From positions 1 through 9,282 of the forward strand of contig JAZRRX010000060.1 in the NCBI GenBank assembly GCA_045651165.1: a stretch of DNA of 9,282 nucleotides, written 5' to 3'. Under the pieces are notes generated by a model. It worked only from the letters and a program-made list of their open reading frames with translations. It ran no database searches and was not told where the DNA came from. This DNA is from RGIG4608 sp045651165. GTDB lineage: Bacteria; Bacillota; Clostridia; Oscillospirales; CAG-272. Of this stretch, positions 4,397-9,282 are shown in pieces (the first letter of the stretch is position 1; every line of letters begins with the position of its first letter). The position numbers and the translations under genes were made by a program.

Positions 4397-6451
4397 TTAT
4401 TCTGCGTCAACTGTTTCAACAGTTTCTTCAACTGCTTCAACAACTTCTTCAACTACTTCTTCAACAGGAGCAGCTTCTTCTTCAGCTGCTTCTTCTTCAA
4501 GAAGAGCACGGATAGAAAGGCTAATCTTCTGCTTTTCGTTATCGATTTCAATAATCTTTGCATCAACTACCTGACCAATTTCAAGAACGTCAGCAGGCTT
4601 GCCAATTCTCTTATTAGCAATCTTAGAAATGTGGATAAGACCATCAACGTCTTCCATAATTTCTGCGAATGCACCGAAAGGCATCATATTAACGATCTTA
4701 ACGGAAACAACATCACCAACATTGTATCTGTTTGTGAAGAGCAACCAGGGATTTGTATCGTCTGTCTTGTAGCCAAGAGAAATTCTCTTTGTTTCCTTAT
4801 CAAATGACTTAACGAAAACTGTGATTTCATCACCAACTGCAACTACTGCAGAGGGGTGCTTAATAGGTCTCCAAGAAAGTTCGCTTACGTGAACCATACC
4901 ATCAACGCCACCAAGGTCAACAAATGCACCGTAGGATGTGAGAGAGCGAACTGTACCTGTGTACTGCTTGCCTTCTTCAATACCTGCCCAGAATTCTTCA
5001 ACCTTTGCACGCTTAAGAGCGTTAAGTACAACACGGATAGAACCGATAGCTCTCTTGCCCTGTTCCTTAATTTCAATGATCTTAAGATCTACTGTCTGAC
5101 CAACGAGAGTTGTGAGGTCTGCATCTTTAGCAAGACCAGAGTGTGATGCGGGAACGAAAACGTTAGTTGCACCAACTTGAACTGTAAGTCCACCTGCAAC
5201 TGCTTTAAGTACCTTACCAGAAACAACTTCGCCGCTTTCCTTGAGAGCAACGATGTTCTTCCAATGTCTGTCAGAGTCAGTTCTCTTTTTTGAAAGCTCT
5301 GCAACGCCTTCAATGTCGCTTACACGAATAACGAATGCTTCAACTTCATCGCCGATGTTGAACATCTGTGTAAGACGCGCGGATGCATCATCTGTAATCT
5401 GCTCGGCTTTGATAATGCCTGTAACTTTTGCGCCGAGGTCGAGCTGAAGCTCTGCATCGGTAACGTGTGTTACGTATCCGGTTACTGTATCTCCTGTATT
5501 TAAAGTTTTAAGTGATTGTTCGAGCAATTCTGCAAAATTTTCTTTCATTTCGCTCATGATTAAAAATACCTCCTCGATATCGCGCTTTGGCGTCGAAGCT
5601 CCTGCCACGATACCTATTTTTTTATTTGTCGGAAATCTTTCGTCAAGCTCATCTGCGTTTTCAACCCACAAAGTATGCTCACACGCTTCCTTACATATTT
5701 TATATAATTTCGCCGTATTTGAGCTCTCTCTGCCACCGACTACGATGATAACATCGCACTCACAAGCCAAGGTTTTTGCTTCATTTTGACGAATTTCCGT
5801 AACATTACATATTGTATCAAAAAAATTCGAATTTGTACAGTAGTTTTTTACAATTTCTAAACTTTTTTCCCACTCATCCAAATTTTGAGTCGTTTGAGCT
5901 GCCAAATTCAGCGTTTTTTTATGCATTTTCAACAAATGCTCATTTTTAAGATAATCTTCAAGTTCATTTGCACTTTCCAAGACAAGCTTTTCACCATTTG
6001 CATAGCTCATAATACCTATAACTTCAGGATGCTTTGCAGCTCCAAGAAGAACAAAAACTGCATCCTCGTTACTGTTTTCTTTTGCTATGCGATGAATCTT
6101 TTTTACATAGGGACAAGTCAAGTCAACATAGTCAAAAAATGCATTTTCTGCCTTGCATTTTTTAAGAAGCTCTTCCGTTTCAAGCGGAATTCCGTGTGCC
6201 CTTATAAAAATAGTTGTTGGAGAATTTTCATTTGTGGTTTTTGCTATCTTTTCAATATCATCAACATCGATAGAATGAACACCCTTACTCTCTAACCACA
6301 GGTTATATCCATCGTTGTGAATGAGATGACCAAGAGTAAAAAGTCTTTCATTCTCACTCTTTTGGGCAATTCTTTTTTCAACGGAATCGGTTGCACGTTT
6401 AACACCAAAGCAAAAGCCCGCGTGTTCAGCAATAACAATATTATTTTGCAT
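4397..6451 (-). CDS. ispH: IspH (HMBPP reductase) fused to four S1 RNA-binding domains
   Basis: Residues 1-298 are 4-hydroxy-3-methylbut-2-enyl diphosphate reductase, the last enzyme of the MEP isoprenoid pathway, which makes IPP and DMAPP. The three cysteine ligands of the Fe-S cluster are present: Cys14 in AGFCFGVKRA, Cys113 in DLTCPYVKK and Cys215 in DTICNVTEIRQ. HPEV (141-144) carries the catalytic Glu143, and GGRESSNT (239-246) binds substrate phosphate. Residues about 317-387, 405-475, 494-562 and 577-648 are four S1 OB-fold repeats; the last two are most typical (GAFVDLGGVDGMVHVSELSW, GAFAEIMEDVDGLIHIS). The last 34 residues are an acidic Glu/Ala/Val tail. This fusion is known in many Clostridia and is not an assembly artefact. 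Its own start is weak (GGA only) and overlaps the acyltransferase stop by 11 nt, so translation is probably coupled. A strong internal ribosome site lies at the domain junction. Confidence 0.97.
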   Translation of the reverse strand: MQNNIVIAEHAGFCFGVKRATDSVEKRIAQKSENERLFTLGHLIHNDGYNLWLESKGVHSIDVDDIEKIAKTTNENSPTTIFIRAHGIPLETEELLKKCKAENAFFDYVDLTCPYVKKIHRIAKENSNEDAVFVLLGAAKHPEVIGIMSYANGEKLVLESANELEDYLKNEHLLKMHKKTLNLAAQTTQNLDEWEKSLEIVKNYCTNSNFFDTICNVTEIRQNEAKTLACECDVIIVVGGRESSNTAKLYKICKEACEHTLWVENADELDERFPTNKKIGIVAGASTPKRDIEEVFLIMSEMKENFAELLEQSLKTLNTGDTVTGYVTHVTDAELQLDLGAKVTGIIKAEQITDDASARLTQMFNIGDEVEAFVIRVSDIEGVAELSKKRTDSDRHWKNIVALKESGEVVSGKVLKAVAGGLTVQVGATNVFVPASHSGLAKDADLTTLVGQTVDLKIIEIKEQGKRAIGSIRVVLNALKRAKVEEFWAGIEEGKQYTGTVRSLTSYGAFVDLGGVDGMVHVSELSWRPIKHPSAVVAVGDEITVFVKSFDKETKRISLGYKTDDTNPWLLFTNRYNVGDVVSVKIVNMMPFGAFAEIMEDVDGLIHISKIANKRIGKPADVLEIGQVVDAKIIEIDNEKQKISLSIRALLEEEAAEEEAAPVEEVVEEVVEAVEETVETVDAE
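5555..5575 (-). promoter_or_regulatory. Internal ribosome binding site and ATG at the IspH/S1 junction
   Basis: Inside the fusion gene the minus strand carries GAGGAGGT (5575-5568), the longest anti-SD match in the window (AGGAGGT, 7 nt). It is followed 10 nt later by an in-frame ATG at 5557 (Met299) beginning MSEMKENF. Initiation here would give a 386-residue protein with all four S1 domains and the acidic tail but no IspH. The spacing is slightly long. Use of the site is inferred. Confidence 0.5.
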
Positions 6452-7106
6452 TTGTTATGTCCGTTTCGGCATAGAGCTTGCAAATTTCTGCATGTATGCG
6501 GTCTGCAACTCTCTGATGACCTTCCGTTCCCTTATTATTTTCGAAATCGAATTCCTCGTTTTTGATGAGATTGCCTATTATAAGATAGTTCTTTCTAAAC
6601 ATCTTTACAGCACCCGCCTTTGACTTTACGCAAACGGGAAGCACATCTGCACCCGAACGTGCCGCAATAAGTCCAACTCCGTTTTTAACAGTTGTTGTTG
6701 CAGGGTCAACCTTGGGACATCTTGTTCCCTGTGGGAAAATACCAACGCAATCCTTATCTTTAAGAAGGTTGATGGTGTTTCTTAATGCGGTGATATCACT
6801 ACTTTTTCTATCAACGGGATAGCAACCGATAGCTTTCAAAAACGAGCCAACAAGGGGAACTTTAAAGAGTTCCTTCTTGCCCATAAATCTTATTTGATTT
6901 TTCATGCAAGCACAGATGATAACTCCATCCGCAGCGGCTGTGTGATTTGAAGCAACTATAAAATGCGTATCGAGTGGCTCGTTTTGAGGATTGATAACTC
7001 TAACTCTGTAGAGTTTGCGAGCTCCTCCTGCCAAAAGCCAATAAAAAAATTTATATGTTTTCTTTTCCTTTTCAAAACTTTGTGTGTTTTTATTATTTTT
7101 GCTCAT
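6441..7106 (-). CDS. PlsC-type 1-acylglycerol-3-phosphate acyltransferase
   Basis: The 221-residue product belongs to the PlsC/LPLAT family, which acylates lysophosphatidic acid to phosphatidic acid at the inner face of the membrane. Visible motifs are the catalytic NHTAAAD (His55, Asp60; the HX4D motif), the block GKKELFKVPLVGSFLKAIG (76-94) with Arg100, FPQGTR (124-129) and VLPV (155-158). The third motif usually reads FPEGTR; here Gln126 replaces Glu. One hydrophobic N-terminal stretch (about 19-28) after a very basic first 17 residues suggests membrane association. The start at 7106 has GAGGT upstream and overlaps the cmk stop by 14 nt; the stop overlaps ispH by 11 nt. The precise acyl donor and substrate cannot be told from sequence. 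Being one of several possible paralogues, it is given no symbol. Confidence 0.93.
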   Translation of the reverse strand: MSKNNKNTQSFEKEKKTYKFFYWLLAGGARKLYRVRVINPQNEPLDTHFIVASNHTAAADGVIICACMKNQIRFMGKKELFKVPLVGSFLKAIGCYPVDRKSSDITALRNTINLLKDKDCVGIFPQGTRCPKVDPATTTVKNGVGLIAARSGADVLPVCVKSKAGAVKMFRKNYLIIGNLIKNEEFDFENNKGTEGHQRVADRIHAEICKLYAETDITNAK

Positions 7107-7755
7107 TGAGTAACCTCACAATTTCTTTAAGACTTTCTTCAACAGTCATATCGGAGTTGTCAAAGAATATAGCATCATCTGCAGGAATAGCAGGAGCTAT
7201 GTCTCTATTTTTATCTTGTCTGTCGCGCTCAATCATATCAGCGAGAACGTCCTCATATTTTGCATCAACACCCTTGCCCAAAAGTTCACGAGTTCTTCTC
7301 ATAGCACGTTTTTCATCGCTTGCAGTAAGGAATATTTTAATGTCAGCGTCGGGAATAATAACAGTTCCGATATCTCTACCGTCCATAACCACGCTATTCT
7401 CTCTTGCAAGAGATTTCTGCATTTCAAGTAAAAATGCTCTAACCGCAGGAATTGATGATACAGCAGAGGCATACATGGACATCTCTGGCATTCTTATCTT
7501 GTCGCCCAAGTCCTCACCATTAAGAATAACCTTCTGCGCGCCGTTTTCATATTTCAATTCGATATTTATGTTAGATAACAAGCTCTCAACTTGTTCCGCA
7601 TTGTGCGGATCTTTTCCGTTGCGATAAACGTGGTATCCAACTGTGCGATAAAGCGCACCCGTGTCAACGTATATTATTCCAAGCTCGTGGGCAACGGCTT
7701 TAGCAAGTGTACTCTTGCCAGAACCACTTGGACCATCTATAGCTATTCTAATCAT
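7093..7755 (-). CDS. cmk: Cytidylate kinase
   Basis: This enzyme phosphorylates CMP and dCMP with ATP, feeding CDP into nucleic acid and CDP-lipid synthesis. Its 220 residues are the usual length. The P-loop GPSGSGKST is at 8-16, DTGALYR (31-37) and DGRDIGT (125-131) form the CMP-binding region, and ERDRQDKNRDIAP (176-188) is the lid and Arg-rich catalytic segment. The ATG at 7755 is preceded by GAGGGGA and lies 27 nt after the flavoprotein stop. The stop overlaps the acyltransferase gene by 14 nt. CMP released by phospholipid synthases makes the pairing with an acyltransferase sensible. In many Clostridia cmk precedes plsC and ispH–S1 in this order (established gene-order knowledge). Confidence 0.98.
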   Translation of the reverse strand: MIRIAIDGPSGSGKSTLAKAVAHELGIIYVDTGALYRTVGYHVYRNGKDPHNAEQVESLLSNINIELKYENGAQKVILNGEDLGDKIRMPEMSMYASAVSSIPAVRAFLLEMQKSLARENSVVMDGRDIGTVIIPDADIKIFLTASDEKRAMRRTRELLGKGVDAKYEDVLADMIERDRQDKNRDIAPAIPADDAIFFDNSDMTVEESLKEIVRLLNEQK

Positions 7756-7782
7756 TTTTTTAAATTCCCCTCTAAAAAAGTT

Positions 7783-9042
7783 TTATTCAAAACTGCTCCA
7801 AGCGGCGTTTTCACCCGCTAAGGTTGCAGTGGAAAATGCAATTTGAAGATTAAATCCACCGGTGTATGCATCAAGATCGAGCACCTCACCAGCAAAATAC
7901 AATCCCAAGATAAGTTTTGACTCCATAGTTTTTGGGCTTATTTCATTAACAGAAACACCACCCTTTGTGATAATCGCTTCATCTATTGAGCGAAATCCTA
8001 TTAGTGGAATTTCAATATTTTTGATGACTGAAACGAGCTTTTCTCTTTCCTCTTTGGTTATGGAATTAACCTTTTTTCTTGGGTCAATGCCAGAAAGTCC
8101 AACAACCGCGTCTATCATCTTTTGAGGAAGAAGCGCGTCAAGTGAATTTATAAAATCCTTGTTTATACACTCATTGAAATCGGAGAGAATTCTCGCATCA
8201 AGAGTCTTTGGGTCAAGCGCTGGCTTCATATCAATACATGCGACATATTTTCCACTTTCAATATCAGAAAGATGCGCACTCGCAGAAAGCACCACGGGGC
8301 CCGTAAGACCGAAATGTGTGAACATCATTTCACCAAAATCCTCAAAAACGATTTTGCCGTTTTCATTGTTTCTAACTTTAAATGAGATATTTTTTAAAGA
8401 TAATCCCTGAAGATGTGCGCAGAGTTTACCCTTTGCAACAAGTGGTACAAGTGATGGCTTTATATCAACTATTTTGTGCCCTGCAGCCTTGGCAAAACGG
8501 TATCCGTCACCGGTTGAGCCCGTTCTTGGATATGAAGCTCCTCCCGTGCAAACAATAACGCTTTCTGATGCGTATTTTTCACCATTTGCGATAACACCTA
8601 TTGCCTTGCCATCTTCTATTATCAAGGAATCAACCTTTTTCTTAATGATTTTAACACCCGCCTCAATGCACGCGTTTTCCATAGCAGAAACTATATCCTG
8701 TGCCTTGTCGGATACAGGAAAAACTCGTTTTCCTCTCTCGGTTTTAAGGGGGACACCACATTCCTCAAAAAAGTCCTTTGTATCGGCGGTTGAAAAGCGA
8801 GAAATTGATGCAAAAAGGAATTTTGAATTGCTTGCAACATTTGAAAGAAACTCATTTTTATCACAGTCATTGGTAACATTGCAACGTCCCTTGCCTGTAA
8901 TTCGAAGTTTTTTTCCAAGTCTATCATTTTTTTCAAAAAGAATAACGTCAGCACCACTGCGAGCAGCCACAATAGCCGCCATCATACCTGCCGCACCACC
9001 GCCGACAACTAAGACAGATGCCCTTTCTATAAATTCCATCAT
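7783..9042 (-). CDS. HI0933/BaiN-family FAD-dependent oxidoreductase
   Basis: The product (419 residues from the chosen start) is a flavoprotein of the HI0933/YhiN family, which in some databases is named BaiN-like or aminoacetone oxidase family. Near the N-terminus is the FAD-binding Rossmann motif VVGGGAAGMMAA (12-23), followed by FEKNDRLGKKLRITGKGRCNVTN (36-58, with the family hallmark GRCNVTN). Further motifs are CTGGASYPRTGSTGDGY (165-181), HFGLTGP (243-249), and near the C-terminus GGVSVNEISPKTMESK and GLYFAGEVLDLDAYTGGFNLQ (380-400). The substrate is unknown; bile-acid reductase activity is reported for one clostridial relative but cannot be assumed here. I prefer the ATG at 9042, which has GGGGA 7 nt upstream and gives the usual short N-terminus. 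The ATG at 9066, eight codons earlier, has no ribosome site and would leave a leader of only about 11 nt. It is the first gene of the operon. Confidence 0.94.
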   Translation of the reverse strand: MMEFIERASVLVVGGGAAGMMAAIVAARSGADVILFEKNDRLGKKLRITGKGRCNVTNDCDKNEFLSNVASNSKFLFASISRFSTADTKDFFEECGVPLKTERGKRVFPVSDKAQDIVSAMENACIEAGVKIIKKKVDSLIIEDGKAIGVIANGEKYASESVIVCTGGASYPRTGSTGDGYRFAKAAGHKIVDIKPSLVPLVAKGKLCAHLQGLSLKNISFKVRNNENGKIVFEDFGEMMFTHFGLTGPVVLSASAHLSDIESGKYVACIDMKPALDPKTLDARILSDFNECINKDFINSLDALLPQKMIDAVVGLSGIDPRKKVNSITKEEREKLVSVIKNIEIPLIGFRSIDEAIITKGGVSVNEISPKTMESKLILGLYFAGEVLDLDAYTGGFNLQIAFSTATLAGENAAWSSFE

Positions 9043-9084
9043 TTGCTTTTCCCCATAATCCGCCATTTTAATTTAATCATATTT

Positions 9085-9113
9085 ATTATATAATTTATCC
9101 ACCAAAAAGTCAA
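9085..9113 (-). promoter_or_regulatory. Promoter of the flavoprotein–cmk–acyltransferase–ispH operon
   Basis: The minus strand reads TTGACT (9108-9113), a 17-nt spacer and a perfect TATAAT (9085-9090). The predicted start is near 9078. This is the best sigma-A match in the window, and no other strong promoter is evident before the terminator at 3594. Confidence 0.82.
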
Positions 9114-9140
9114 TAGATTTCAAAATTAATTTTACAACCA

Positions 9141-9159
9141 TATAAATTGGGATTTAACG
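9141..9159 (+). repeat. 19-nt repeat, right copy (outward facing)
   Basis: TATAAATTGGGATTTAACG is identical to the minus strand of 205-223. It lies 27 nt upstream of the operon's -35 box and marks the inner edge of the right-hand non-coding stretch, which shows no ORF with a ribosome site. Confidence 0.7.
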
Positions 9160-9184
9160 AGAAGATAGTTATAAGAGAAGGAAT

Positions 9185-9219
9185 GTTCTTTTTCGAGAAA
9201 AAGAACCAAAAAGCTTTTT
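9185..9219 (+). repeat. Stem-loop with A5/T5 tail, same layout as the tpiA terminator
   Basis: GTTCTTTTTC (9185-9194) pairs with GAAAAAGAAC (9197-9206). It is followed by CAAAAA, GC and T5 (9215-9219). The element after tpiA (1249-1286, minus strand) has the same order of parts with a different but still paired stem sequence. No plus-strand gene precedes it here, so it may be a dispersed repeat and not a working terminator. Confidence 0.5.
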
Positions 9220-9247
9220 AAAACCTATTTATAAATAAAATTCGCGC

Positions 9248-9279
9248 AAATCGTGTTGTTACACAACACATAACGATTT
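9248..9279. other. Imperfect stem-loop at the right edge
   Basis: AAATCGT (9248-9254) pairs with ACGATTT (9273-9279). Inside, GTTGT (9255-9259) pairs with ACAAC (9263-9267) around a TAC loop, leaving a 5-nt bulge on one side. It runs up to the window end, so its role, such as terminator of a neighbouring gene or repeat unit, cannot be judged. Confidence 0.4.
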
Positions 9280-9282
9280 TCT

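Noticed and set aside
5885..6295. Plus-strand ORF of 136 codons opposite ispH
   Set aside because: It is antisense to the conserved IspH domain and has no ribosome site or recognisable motif.
4397..6451. The IspH–S1 fusion as a frameshift or assembly artefact
   Set aside because: Both parts are complete and in frame, and the same fusion is a known clostridial gene type.
205..9159. The flanking 19-nt repeats as ends of a transposon
   Set aside because: The enclosed genes are housekeeping operons with no transposase or integrase, and the copies point outward as parts of separate intergenic elements.
9184..9222. 12-codon plus-strand ORF starting ATGTTCTTT
   Set aside because: It coincides with the stem-loop repeat, and its purine-rich upstream sequence is too close to the ATG to act as a ribosome site.

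Overview
The window looks like chromosomal DNA from an anaerobic Firmicute of class Clostridia, probably an uncultured Oscillospiraceae/Ruminococcaceae-like lineage. This is inferred from the fused IspH–ribosomal S1 protein, the gene order flavoprotein – cmk – acyltransferase – ispH/S1, AG-rich Shine-Dalgarno sites and AT-rich intergenic DNA. All nine genes I accept lie on the minus strand, so transcription runs from high to low coordinates. I found no rRNA, tRNA, CRISPR array, insertion sequence or phage gene.

Right part (9113 down to 3594): one probable long operon. A good sigma-A promoter (TTGACT, 17-nt spacer, TATAAT) drives an HI0933/BaiN-type flavoprotein, cytidylate kinase (cmk), a PlsC-type acyltransferase, the IspH–S1 fusion, a DUF436/YwlG-like protein and a previously untracked 42-residue membrane peptide (3640-3768). 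It ends at a rho-independent terminator. cmk/acyltransferase and acyltransferase/ispH overlap by 14 and 11 nt, which points to translational coupling. The operon joins nucleotide precursor supply, phospholipid synthesis, isoprenoid synthesis and translation.

Middle part (3524 down to 1249): a two-gene glycolytic operon, pgk then tpiA, with its own promoter (TTGATA, 17-nt spacer, TATATT), a perfect intercistronic hairpin and a stem-loop directly after the tpiA stop. Pgk carries a charged insertion of about 35-40 residues near its 3-phosphoglycerate site.

Left part (about 1208 down to 225): a single AraC-family regulator with a C-terminal GyrI-like effector-binding domain. It has an extended -10 promoter overlapped by a 10-bp dyad and ends at a GNRA-loop terminator. 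Beyond it, positions 1-190 hold a cluster of degenerate, partly inverted repeats of a dispersed intergenic type. An exact 19-nt sequence bounds the gene block on both sides in inverted orientation (205-223 and 9141-9159).

Most of the window is ordinary housekeeping DNA. The most interesting points are (i) the longest Shine-Dalgarno match in the window, which lies inside the ispH–S1 gene at the domain junction and could yield a free four-domain S1 protein; (ii) the 42-residue membrane peptide at the operon end; (iii) the Pgk insertion; and (iv) the paired repeat elements at both edges.
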